DNA of 64,000 bases. Source: JANJUB01 sp031386985. Its GTDB lineage: Bacteria > Armatimonadota > Fimbriimonadia > Fimbriimonadales > Fimbriimonadaceae. Where the stretch lies: positions 248,001 to 312,000 of the forward strand of contig JANNCV010000016.1 in assembly GCA_031386985.1 (NCBI GenBank). The letters run 5' to 3'. Positions 43,329 to 51,266 of the stretch are shown here, one piece after another (position 1 is the first letter of the stretch; each line of letters opens with the position of its first letter). The translations under genes and the position numbers were made by a program. The notes below the pieces were generated by a model that did no database searches, was not told the DNA's origin, and saw only the letters and a list, made by a program, of their open reading frames with translations.

Positions 43329-44906
43329 CTAGTGTGCCAATCGGCCCGAACTCTCGTTTTGGTATCGCTCTCGACCGGCGGATAGCTTGCGCAACGCTTC
43401 ACCCAAGGTAATGTTTGCATCATCAATGGCGTCTTCGACGCGCTCCTTGATGAAGGATTCAAGTTCCGTGGTGGATTGAACGAGAAGCTTGATTCCTAGC
43501 GCTCGCTCGCCATGCGACGTTTCGTGCTCCTTTGGCGTGGGAAGCTCGCCCAAAAACTTGTGGAGGCTTTCGAGGCGCATTCGAACCGTATCAATATCGT
43601 CTTCAAGACCTTTCTCTAGCGAGTTCTTGCGCGCTCTCTGGATTAAGTCTTTTATGGTTTCTGATCCTTTCAGCGCGGCCGCATCAAGCATTCCGATTGA
43701 GCTCAAATAGAGGCTCCGCGTGGCAATCGCGTCTTGACCAAATCCAATCTTGACGGCCTCATCAAGATCGGCTTTGGCTTTGCCACCTTCACCATTAAGG
43801 GCGTAAGCTAGAGCCCGTTTAAAGTGAAGCTCCGCGCTGGGTCCGCCTGAGATCGCCTTCTCGAAGTGGGTGATGGCTTCTGGATATTGACCACGCCGGA
43901 GGCAAACTTCGCCAATGAGTGTTCGAGTTTCAGCGCCATCTGGCTCACGCGAAACGGCTTCCTTGAGATCAACTTCGGCTTGTTCCAAGAAACCGGCGGC
44001 TAGCCACGCGCGGGCAGCGAGCAAGCTAAGCGGAACGATATCTGGCAGGATAGTGGCCGCCCGTCTTGCTTGTCCGGCGGCTTCTTGATAATAGCCAGCA
44101 GCGAGCAGCACATTGATGAGGGCTCGGCGACGTTCTAAATCTAAGGGGGCGATGTCAACGGCATCCCGGAGCATCGTGATTGCGCCGGCTTTGTCGCCTT
44201 TGCCCATGAGCTGCATCACTTTGGCCATCAACTCTGTGTTATCAACTTTGTGAGCAACGGGGGGAGCTACGGGTGGCTCAATATCGGTTTTAACGGTGCC
44301 GGCAGTATCGGGGGTGCGAGGTTTGGGGGGAAGAGCCTTTAGGGGACCGGCGCAAAGCAAATCAGACCACGTTTGGGCCAGAGAACGCATCGTATCGAAC
44401 GAGGCGTCCTGACCAATGCCTTGGATTGTAATCATGCGCGAAGTGATTTCATCCATCGAAAGACCGGTGCCTCCTGGCGACTTTGTTTGGAGTTCAATCA
44501 CCTTCGGATCAACAATGGGATCTAACCAAATTTGCTTTCCGGACTTAAACAGCTTTGCCTTGGCGAAAACGGTGGTGCCCTTGCGCCACATGCTTATCGT
44601 CATGACGTAGTCGCACCGAAGCTTGAGTCCGGCGGCCCTTGCATCTTCTTCGCTCGGATTATCTACCTTTGTGATCGTGCCTTGTTGCCGGGCAACTCGA
44701 AAAATAGGGTCGGACATTGACCAGGCGGTGGGATTGATTCGCCCGTCATTGAACAGGTTTGAGGAGAGCATCATCAACAGGTTGCCCTCGGGATCAAATG
44801 GAGTTTGCCCAACTTGCTGGGTTTGAACGATGAAAATGCCAGCGGCTGATGCCGTACTAGTAAAAGCGGCAAGAAGTCCAAGGGCCAAGCAACGGTTTCG
44901 CAACAT
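43329..44906 (-). CDS. Exported TPR-repeat protein
   Basis: The start is the ATG overlapping the preceding TGA by one base (TGATG). Residues 1-22 are a signal peptide (MLRNRCLALGLLAAFTSTASA). A first domain of about 170 residues (PTAWSMSDPIFRVARQQGTI, RKGTTVFAKAKLFKSGKQIW) is unfamiliar and resembles components that sense or bind partner proteins. From about residue 225 to 400 there are TPR helices (GDKAGAITMLRDAVDIAPLD, AEVDLKEAVSREPDGAETRT, GQYPEAITHFEKAISGGP), and a helical C-terminus. At 525 residues it is likely periplasmic and a scaffold. It is coupled to the zinc-ribbon/TPR gene upstream. Confidence 0.85.
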   Translation of the reverse strand: MLRNRCLALGLLAAFTSTASAAGIFIVQTQQVGQTPFDPEGNLLMMLSSNLFNDGRINPTAWSMSDPIFRVARQQGTITKVDNPSEEDARAAGLKLRCDYVMTISMWRKGTTVFAKAKLFKSGKQIWLDPIVDPKVIELQTKSPGGTGLSMDEITSRMITIQGIGQDASFDTMRSLAQTWSDLLCAGPLKALPPKPRTPDTAGTVKTDIEPPVAPPVAHKVDNTELMAKVMQLMGKGDKAGAITMLRDAVDIAPLDLERRRALINVLLAAGYYQEAAGQARRAATILPDIVPLSLLAARAWLAAGFLEQAEVDLKEAVSREPDGAETRTLIGEVCLRRGQYPEAITHFEKAISGGPSAELHFKRALAYALNGEGGKAKADLDEAVKIGFGQDAIATRSLYLSSIGMLDAAALKGSETIKDLIQRARKNSLEKGLEDDIDTVRMRLESLHKFLGELPTPKEHETSHGERALGIKLLVQSTTELESFIKERVEDAIDDANITLGEALRKLSAGRERYQNESSGRLAH

Positions 44907-46129
44907 CAACCTCCCAAGTTCTTCAGCGCTTGATTGATCGAATCAAGTTGAGACTTGGCCTTGGGATCGGTTGCGGCTTTGGATTCGAGGTGGCTTTTGG
45001 CACTCTTATAAGCGGAAATCGCCTCGCTCTTCTTGCCCGAGCGCTCGTAGCAAATGCCAAGTTTTTGATTTAATTTGCCGCGATCTCCGCCCATCTGCAA
45101 GGCTCGCTCCAGGGATTTAGCCGCCCCGTCAAATCGTCCGACCATCATTTGATCGTTCGCTGACTTTACGACGGCGGTTAAGCCGTTGCCACCCTTATCA
45201 GGATCGGGATCAATGAAGGTGCCCCCGGTGCCAGTTGACTTACTATTCGGCTTTGTTTTGGTGATCGAAATGCCTTGTCTGTTATTTTCCGGTTGGGGAT
45301 CGGCAGACTGAGTTGGTTTCTTGGATTCATCGGGAACGGGGTCTTCGGGCTTTTGGGTGGGGGGGGTGGGGCTTGGTTCAATTCCAACCTTTAACGGAAC
45401 AAAGTCGTTCGGAGCCGGGTCCTCGGGATTAGGCAACTTCGGATTCGCGCTCCCTTCAAGCGGTGGATTTTGGTTCCCGCGGTCCGTTGCTTTCGGAATC
45501 AAGACACCGCGATTTGGATCAGCGGGCTCACCGGGATCGGGCTGCTGCGTATTTGGCGTCAAAACTCCGCTGCTTGGGTTCGCTTTCGCGGCGCCATCGA
45601 AGGATTCATTGAGCAAAACATTCGGGGCATTGCTTGCGAATTTTGTGGCAGTTGTTTCTTTGGGAGCGGTCGCAATCGCGATTGCAACTCCTCCACAAGC
45701 AACGAATAGGATCGCCAGGCTTCCGCCTACTAATGCGAGTTTTCGATTCGGAACCACCGGCTGTTGGGCCAATCGTGTAATCACGTTGCGCACTTGCGTA
45801 ACTTTGATCTTATCAAGCGATGAATCGGGGTTAAGCTCAACGACACGTTCATAGCATTCAAGGGCCAAAACCATTTCGCCTTCGCGCTCATAAAACATAC
45901 CGAGCAAGGAATGAGCTCCAGCGGCTTTGGGATCAATTTCGATAACTGACTTGGCAATGAGCTCGGCTTCTTCGTTTCGCCCTAGGCTTAACAGTTCATA
46001 GCCTCGGGAGAGCAGTTTCATGTTATCATCCCGCGCGAGTTCGCGCATTTGTTCAGAAATCTCGCGACCGCAACTCTTGCAGAAAAGACTGTCGAGCGTG
46101 TTGTTGATTTTACAGTGCGTACAGGTCAT
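44906..46129 (-). CDS. Zinc-ribbon, TPR and single-pass membrane protein (paralogue of 16499-17599)
   Basis: 407 residues in the same order as the protein at 16499-17599: an N-terminal zinc ribbon (CTHC near 3-6, CKSC near 17-20), TPR helices (about 35-110, with GAHSLLGMFYEREGEMVLAL), a membrane helix (about 132-152, LALVGGSLAILFVACGGVAI), then a long Pro/Asn/Asp-rich linker and a C-terminal TPR pair (QMGGDRGKLNQKLGICYERS, KKSEAISAYKSAKSHLES). The domain order suggests that the N-terminus is in the cytoplasm and the C-terminus outside. Its stop overlaps the start of the next TPR gene. Confidence 0.85.
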   Translation of the reverse strand: MTCTHCKINNTLDSLFCKSCGREISEQMRELARDDNMKLLSRGYELLSLGRNEEAELIAKSVIEIDPKAAGAHSLLGMFYEREGEMVLALECYERVVELNPDSSLDKIKVTQVRNVITRLAQQPVVPNRKLALVGGSLAILFVACGGVAIAIATAPKETTATKFASNAPNVLLNESFDGAAKANPSSGVLTPNTQQPDPGEPADPNRGVLIPKATDRGNQNPPLEGSANPKLPNPEDPAPNDFVPLKVGIEPSPTPPTQKPEDPVPDESKKPTQSADPQPENNRQGISITKTKPNSKSTGTGGTFIDPDPDKGGNGLTAVVKSANDQMMVGRFDGAAKSLERALQMGGDRGKLNQKLGICYERSGKKSEAISAYKSAKSHLESKAATDPKAKSQLDSINQALKNLGG

Positions 46130-46197
46130 TTTGATTTGCCTCTGATTCAGACTCTGCTTCAGACTCTGTTTACATTGTACCGGAGGTTGAACCCAAA

Positions 46198-46557
46198 TCA
46201 GCCTCTTTTTTGTTCGGAGTGATAAACCTCGTAGAGTCCAGCATATGGATAGACGTTGTAAGCCGCCTCAATTCGCGCAAGTGCCCGCTGATATCTGCGA
46301 AAAACTACTTGACGAGGCACCCCTACACACCGCTTCATCCCCAGCCGATCAAGCAGGGCGGCCATCTGCGTCCTGGTCAATTTTGCTGCGCAGAGAATGT
46401 CGTCTACTTCATTCTTTAGGATTTCGTTGTCTGGGTTTTGGTTTGAAGAGGAGCGGTAGTATCGGCCGGTGACGAGGTCTCGGTAGTTCCGGCGGATGAG
46501 GGTTCGGCCGCGAACAAAGGGGCGGTGAGGGCAATGGGGTTCTGAGGGGATTTGCAT
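46198..46557 (-). CDS. Small protein of unknown function
   Basis: 119 residues, basic, without signal peptide or membrane helix. The start ATG has an aaagga 6 nt upstream. The N-terminal 30 residues contain a CPHR and RGRTLIRRNYRDLVTGRYYR part; the rest is helical (NEILKNEVDDILCAAKLTRT, QMAALLDRLGMKRC, VVFRRYQRALARIEAAYNVY), compatible with a DNA-binding helical protein. No family is recognised. A strong palindrome sits immediately upstream (46565-46607), which could be its own operator. Confidence 0.68.
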   Translation of the reverse strand: MQIPSEPHCPHRPFVRGRTLIRRNYRDLVTGRYYRSSSNQNPDNEILKNEVDDILCAAKLTRTQMAALLDRLGMKRCVGVPRQVVFRRYQRALARIEAAYNVYPYAGLYEVYHSEQKRG

Positions 46558-46564
46558 GGGTTCC

Positions 46565-46607
46565 TTTTACAAGTTTGTAGTAGACGTATATCTACTATAT
46601 TGTAAAA
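46565..46607 (-). promoter_or_regulatory. Palindromic operator-like site upstream of the small gene
   Basis: Outer arms ttttacaa (46565-46572) and ttgtaaaa (46600-46607) are perfect; inner arms tagtaga (46578-46584) and tctacta (46591-46597) are also perfect around cgtata. It lies 8 bases upstream of the ATG of the minus-strand gene at 46198-46557. Two nested perfect palindromes at a translation start suggest a repressor site or an mRNA hairpin occluding the ribosome site. Confidence 0.5.
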
Positions 46608-46691
46608 GCGAAACAGAAAACCATCACCCGGCAAATATGCGGGGTTATTGAAAAGAATCAAATGGCGGCTGTTCCCGTGCCGCAACTTGAT

Positions 46692-47969
46692 TCAGACTGC
46701 TCGGCGACGACTTAGAAACCAACCGATCAGTACGACCGGCAGCCAGAACGGCGCATAGGAGAGGGCAAAGATGCCGAAGGTGGCAATCGCTCGGCCAAGA
46801 GACTTGGCCCCGTTTGCCGCGTTTACCCAGGCGTCTTCGATCCAATTGGTCGGCTCAGGCTCAGGCTCGGCTTGTGGGCGTTGGGTAAAGCTGCACGAGA
46901 TTGTGGAGTAGCTCGATTGGTTCTTGAGGGCTTTCTGCTGGGCGGTGAGGCTTTCGATTTCTTGTCGAACGGTGCTAAGGCGATCTTTGATTTCTAAGAT
47001 TTCGCCTACTCGCCTTCCCGCTCGCAGCATGGTTACGTAAGACTCTTCCTCAGCCCGCATCACTTTGAGCCGCGCGCCGACATCGGCGATTTCGGCGGTG
47101 ACGTCTTGCGAGTTACTGGCGTCATCCGTCACTTCGCCAAGCTCTCTTAAGGCGGATAGGGCGCGATCGAATCGGGTCACGGGAATTCGGATCGTGACAT
47201 CGGCTTGGGCGTCGTAGCCTTTCCCCGCCGAATGATGGCTCGCCTCATGGTAGCCGCCCATGCTTTTGGCGATGCCGATGGCTTGGTTCATGGCGTCTTG
47301 GGCAGATTTCACGCGGATGGTGATGGAGCCGGTTCGGATGAGGAGTGGGTTGAGTGCCGCCTCCGCGGTTGTCGGGGCACTACTAGCCGGGCTGATCTCC
47401 TCGCCCCTTGTTGGTTTAGCATCGCTGTACCAATGAGTGGTCGTCTGGGCACTGTTAGTTTGAACCCTTCCCTTTTCTCTAGAGGCTCCCCCCTCGAAAG
47501 AGCCACGACCGGCAACGTTTAGATCGGAAGGGATAGGGGCGGGCCTAAGCCCGCCGTCGGTTTCGGTCGTGGGTACCTCTACTCCAGCCTCTGCTGAATG
47601 GATCACGGCCGGTGGATCTCCAAGCCCTTCAGGACGAGCTCCACCGACCACGAACCCGGGTCCAGTTTGGCCCGCGATACCGCCTCCCCGAACCATGGGC
47701 CAAGCAATAATCCCAACCGCCAGCATCCCCGCCACGGCCAGCGGCATCATCCGCCAACGCCGCCGCTTCTCAAAACGCCCCGCTACCTTATCCAATCCTT
47801 TCGGCTCAAAGCGCACCCGCGCCGATGACAGTTGGGTTCCTAAAAATCGCATCATTTCTACCTCTGCTTGCAAATCCGCATCGGTCTTCATCGCCGCTTC
47901 CATTTCTTGCATTTCGGCCGAAGAAAGCTCGCCGTCAACATACGCCTTGATCTGGTCGCGCAAGCTCAT
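46692..47969 (-). CDS. Anti-sigma-factor-like membrane protein with DUF4349 domain
   Basis: 425 residues: an N-terminal helical part like a zinc-less anti-sigma domain (MSLRDQIKAYVDGELSSAEM, EAAMKTDADLQAEVEMM), one membrane helix (about 78-96), a Pro/Gly-rich linker, then a DUF4349 domain (SITIRVKSAQDAMNQAIGIA, VTIRIPVTRFDRALSALREL, GEILEIKDRLSTVRQEIESL) and a C-terminal helix before SRRRAV. It is coupled to the upstream ECF sigma gene by ATGA, the arrangement expected for a cognate pair. The fusion of an anti-sigma-like head and a DUF4349 tail would couple an envelope signal to sigma release; this is inference. Confidence 0.85.
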   Translation of the reverse strand: MSLRDQIKAYVDGELSSAEMQEMEAAMKTDADLQAEVEMMRFLGTQLSSARVRFEPKGLDKVAGRFEKRRRWRMMPLAVAGMLAVGIIAWPMVRGGGIAGQTGPGFVVGGARPEGLGDPPAVIHSAEAGVEVPTTETDGGLRPAPIPSDLNVAGRGSFEGGASREKGRVQTNSAQTTTHWYSDAKPTRGEEISPASSAPTTAEAALNPLLIRTGSITIRVKSAQDAMNQAIGIAKSMGGYHEASHHSAGKGYDAQADVTIRIPVTRFDRALSALRELGEVTDDASNSQDVTAEIADVGARLKVMRAEEESYVTMLRAGRRVGEILEIKDRLSTVRQEIESLTAQQKALKNQSSYSTISCSFTQRPQAEPEPEPTNWIEDAWVNAANGAKSLGRAIATFGIFALSYAPFWLPVVLIGWFLSRRRAV

Positions 47970-48478
47970 GTCGTCACCTCGCCCAGGGTCATTCGCAGTT
48001 GGCGAAACGCCTCGTGCAACCGAGACTTCACCGTTCCAGCCGGAATACCAAGCACCAGCGCCGTTTCGTCATAAGTCAAGCCATCAAGTTCGTGAAGCAT
48101 CACAACCTCAAGGTGAGTACTTGAAAGCTTAGAAAGCCCGCACGCCAACTCGACCCCAAGCACGATCTCGGTCTCGCTCTTACTACCACCGGGCAGATGC
48201 CAGATCTGATCAAGTTGAATATCCCGTCGTTTCTTGCGCGCCATGTTGCGGCAAATGTTGAAAGCGATCCCGATCAGCCACGTTTTCAGGGCGCAGGCGG
48301 GATCATATCTTCGGATCGTTTTGTAAGCCATGATGAAGGTCTCCTGGGCGGCATCTTCAGCCAGATCGGGCCCGAGGCGCCGGGCGCAAAAAGCGTAGAC
48401 CGAACCGAAATGCTCGGTTACGATCCTCGCCATCGCGGCGCGGTCCCCATTGGCCACCCTGGTCGTCAAGTCGTCCAT
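47966..48478 (-). CDS. ECF RNA polymerase sigma factor
   Basis: 170-residue sigma factor with regions 2 and 4 only. Region 2 shows DLAEDAAQETFIMAYKTIRRY and ALKTWLIGIAFNICRNMARK; region 4 shows STHLEVVMLHELDGLTYDET and VLGIPAGTVKSRLHEAFRQL, the helix-turn-helix. It directs RNA polymerase to stress or envelope promoters. It overlaps the anti-sigma-like gene by four bases, so both are made together. No clear autoregulatory promoter could be defined in 48479-48540 with confidence. Confidence 0.95.
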   Translation of the reverse strand: MDDLTTRVANGDRAAMARIVTEHFGSVYAFCARRLGPDLAEDAAQETFIMAYKTIRRYDPACALKTWLIGIAFNICRNMARKKRRDIQLDQIWHLPGGSKSETEIVLGVELACGLSKLSSTHLEVVMLHELDGLTYDETALVLGIPAGTVKSRLHEAFRQLRMTLGEVTT

Positions 48479-48632
48479 ATTGGATTTGCCCTACTTCATG
48501 TCATCAGGCGTTCGTTTTGTTCGGAACATTTATTGTATAGCTGAAACTGGGCGCGCGGTTGCCGGGTTTTGAGAGCGGGGCTTCCCGGGGGTTCGGGATT
48601 ATTGAGGCAACAAGGAGCCGACTGGAGCCGGC

Positions 48633-50963
48633 CTACTTACTCTCGGGGTGGGAGCTGATAGCCACGAGCGTTGCCACGATCAAAAACAGCTCCTCAACGG
48701 GTTGCTCAGAGAAATCGGCGAACTCGGGGTATCGCCGGTTCGGCGAGAGCTGCCGAAGTGCTTCAAGCTCATTGCCCTGTGAGTAAATGTCCAAGGCATC
48801 GCGCAATCGCTTGCTTCCCTTGAGGTGGGGAGATAGCATCTTCATGATCGCTTGGTCGCGAGCCATGCCTTCGATCAGCATGAGGCGATAAGTGGGTTGC
48901 TCAACCGCCAATAAGCGGGCGACACCCAGCAAACAGCGCCGCCGAGTGATCATGCTTACGCACTGTTGAGCCTCTTTCAAGATGAGCGGAATGTCCGACT
49001 TCGAACCGATTGCGCCAAGAGCGTAGGCGACCTCAGAAGCGGCCTCATCTTGGTAATAACTGAGCGACTGCCTAACGTAAGGCAATGCCGATGCTAGTTC
49101 AAGTTCGGCTACGCCTTCCGCCGCCGCAATGCGAACGCTTGGGGTCGGGTCGAACAGGGCATCGCAAAATGCTTGATCGGCTTCACTCGCCCCCAAAATC
49201 CGCAAAGCTTGCAAAGATGCCCGCCGAAGATCGGGATCGCCGGGCTGAGATGCCGCTTCAATTAGTGTGGGAATCGCCCGAGAGTCGCCGATCCGAGCCA
49301 ATGCCTTGGCCGCCGCTCGACGAGTAAGGGATCGAGGGGAACCAAGCATCTTGATGAGTGGCTCAACGGCATCAACCGAACCAAGTTGCCCCAGAGCTTC
49401 CACGGTCTCCTCCTCCACCAAATCAGGGTGTTCGGCGAGCTGGTGAATGAGCGCCCGAGTCGCGTTCGGATCATTCAGCCGACCGAGAGCAATCGCAGCT
49501 TCGCGCCGAACCCTTGGCGAGGGATCGTGTAGGGCCTTGATGATCTGGTCTCCGGCCAGAGAAGTTCCTTGATCCGCCGCGCTCGCGATCGCTTCGGCTC
49601 GGAGCGAAGCATCGCCCGAGCGACTTAGGGCTCGAAAGGCGCGAAGACCCGTCGGGGTCACTCTGGTGAGTTCCTTCAGGGTTTGCTTTATCTCGGTTGC
49701 GCCTTCTTCGCGCACTGGGAACAGGAACCAGATCGAGCAGAACCGGACGACCATCGCGATTACAACAATCCAACGGTAAGCAGTGTCAGCATTCATCGAA
49801 AAATCCAGCGACATAAAGGCCTGCGCGCCAAGCATGGGTGCCGCGAAGCCCACGACCGACTGAACCGCCAAGGCCAAGCTCAAGTAGTTCGCTCGTTGCT
49901 CCTCCTTCGCCGTGGAAAGCATGATGTTGTACTGACAAAGCGCCACCCCCGCCCATGTCGCGCCGATCAAAAGGTGGAGCGGCAACAACACGCTGGCATT
50001 AAACAGGTTCTCGTTCGCCCGGCACAAGAGCCAAACGCCGGGAGTTATCGTCAGTCCAAAGCCGGTTATCGCCAAAACGGGCCGGTTGCCGTATTTATCC
50101 GCCAAGAATCCCCAAAATCGCGCGCTGATAACATTGCCCAGCGCGTGCATAAATCCGCACCAAAGGAGAATAGAATACGAGAGCTTGAGTTCCTTGATCG
50201 CGTAAGCCGTGAACAAGTTGCCGGGAAGGGCCTGGCCGAAGACGAAAAGGCAAAGGAAGATGAGAACGGCTCGAAAACGCCGGTCGGCTAAGGGAAGCTT
50301 GAGGGCATCAACCGAGTTCCGCATCGAGACTCGCTGAACTTCGGGCCGGACCTGATCGTGCATTCGATTGAAAAAGATAAAGCTGGCCGCCGCAAAAAGT
50401 GACCCCGCTCCAAACAAGATCGAAAATCCGAGCTCGTACCGGCCGATGTCTTTGAAATGGTCCAGCGCGAACGCCCCAAGCAGGCCGATGGATGCACCGG
50501 TGGCAGTTAAGGTCGCGTTGCGGCGGGAGAAAAAGAACCCGCGCGAGGTTACGGGAACTAGCCCCGAAAGCCACTCATTGTAAACCGGGTTCACAATCTG
50601 CGAGCAAGCCGCCGCCAAGGCGATGCAAACCAGAAGAATCGTGAGCTTGACGGGGTCGGGAAAGGGCAGGAAGGGAAGGGCAATGAGGGGCAAGTGAAAC
50701 AACCGCCAAAGCAACCCGCCGGGCAGAACAAACCGCTTCATGGAGAGCACCGATCGCCCCCATATCCCCCCCGGAATCTGCAAAATGCCCAGCAAAGCGG
50801 GAACGGCACTTACGAGGTTGATAATGTAATCGCTGCCGCCCAGGAGCGTGATGAAACCAGTAAGAAATGCCCCGCCAACCAGCGTAGCAAAAGCCGTAGC
50901 CAGCGCCCCATCCGCATTCGCTGCTCGCAGCGTATGAAGATTTTGCAGACGGTTTTCAGTGGC
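48633..50963 (-). CDS. MFS transporter fused to HEAT repeats
   Basis: I start at the GTG complementary to 50961-50963 because a ggaag lies 6 nt upstream and because the longer start (TTG at 51023) lies inside a large inverted repeat. The 776-residue protein has an MFS domain (about 1-430, twelve helices by eye; FWGFLADKYGNRPVLAITG is the family loop) and then about 280 residues of HEAT/PBS-lyase-type repeats (PSPRVRREAAIALGRLNDPN, VEEETVEALGQLGSVDAVEP, SLTRRAAAKALARIGDSRAI). The repeat part would be cytoplasmic. Such fusions are rare; the transported substrate is not known. Confidence 0.9.
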   Translation of the reverse strand, partial: ATENRLQNLHTLRAANADGALATAFATLVGGAFLTGFITLLGGSDYIINLVSAVPALLGILQIPGGIWGRSVLSMKRFVLPGGLLWRLFHLPLIALPFLPFPDPVKLTILLVCIALAAACSQIVNPVYNEWLSGLVPVTSRGFFFSRRNATLTATGASIGLLGAFALDHFKDIGRYELGFSILFGAGSLFAAASFIFFNRMHDQVRPEVQRVSMRNSVDALKLPLADRRFRAVLIFLCLFVFGQALPGNLFTAYAIKELKLSYSILLWCGFMHALGNVISARFWGFLADKYGNRPVLAITGFGLTITPGVWLLCRANENLFNASVLLPLHLLIGATWAGVALCQYNIMLSTAKEEQRANYLSLALAVQSVVGFAAPMLGAQAFMSLDFSMNADTAYRWIVVIAMVVRFCSIWFLFPVREEGATEIKQTLKELTRVTPTGLRAFRALSRSGDASLRAEAIASAADQGTSLAGDQIIKALHDPSPRVRREAAIALGRLNDPNATRALIHQLAEHPDLVEEETVEALGQLGSVDAVEPLIKMLGSPRSLTRRAAAKALARIGDSRAIPTLIEAASQPGDPDLRRASLQALRILGASEADQAFCDALFDPTPSVRIAAAEGVAELELASALPYVRQSLSYYQDEAASEVAYALGAIGSKSDIPLILKEAQQCVSMITRRRCLLGVARLLAVEQPTYRLMLIEGMARDQAIMKMLSPHLKGSKRLRDALDIYSQGNELEALRQLSPNRRYPEFADFSEQPVEELFLIVATLVAISSHPESK

Positions 50964-51005
50964 CACAGGGGGCTTCCAGTTTACCGGAGGCTTCGCTCCC
51001 CCGTT

Positions 51006-51067
51006 CCCCAGATTGCACTCCAAAGCGCGGTGAGAACTCCTCGTTCTCTTAACGCAACAATCTGGGG
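51006..51067. repeat. Large inverted repeat in the divergent intergenic region
   Basis: ccccagattg (51006-51015) and caatctgggg (51058-51067) are a perfect 10-bp inverted repeat, and inside it gagaac (51032-51037) pairs with gttctc (51043-51048). The region 50964-51266 (303 bp) holds the start of the MFS-HEAT gene on one side and the promoter of the redox operon on the other; apart from these repeats I find no gene in it. Confidence 0.55.
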
Positions 51068-51191
51068 CTTTGCTGCGAAGCTCCGCGACGGATGCACTCG
51101 TCTATTGACTGGATTTCCTGGCAAAACGGAGTTCTGCTGCGTGACCAGAAGGTTAACCACTCTTGATGCAACCTGCGCCTTGAAAGCATAT

Positions 51192-51224
51192 TAGACGATG
51201 TCTAGACAATAGTTAGACATACAT
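51192..51224. promoter_or_regulatory. Three 11-bp direct repeats (CarH/LitR-type operator candidate)
   Basis: TAGAC occurs at 51192, 51203 and 51214, exactly one per 11 bp (units tagacgatgtc, tagacaatagt, tagacatacat). As I recall, tandem 11-bp direct repeats bound by a tetramer overlapping the -35 box are the hallmark of the B12-dependent photoreceptor CarH. The middle repeat holds the -35 box of the six-gene operon. A fourth TAGACAAT stands at 51261, outside the 11-bp phase. No regulator gene of this family is in the window. Confidence 0.6.
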
Positions 51225-51232
51225 GATATACT
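51203..51232 (+). promoter_or_regulatory. Promoter of the lipid-modification/redox operon
   Basis: TAGACA (51203-51208, one base off TTGACA) and TATACT (51227-51232, one off TATAAT) are separated by 18 bases. Transcription would begin near 51239, about 28 nt before the ATG at 51267. The -35 box coincides with the second 11-bp repeat, so a bound repressor would block RNA polymerase. A 14-bp perfect palindrome atgctctagagcat (51248-51261) lies in the short leader. Confidence 0.6.
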
Positions 51233-51266
51233 GTAACATGCTAGGGCATGCTCTAGAGCATAGACA

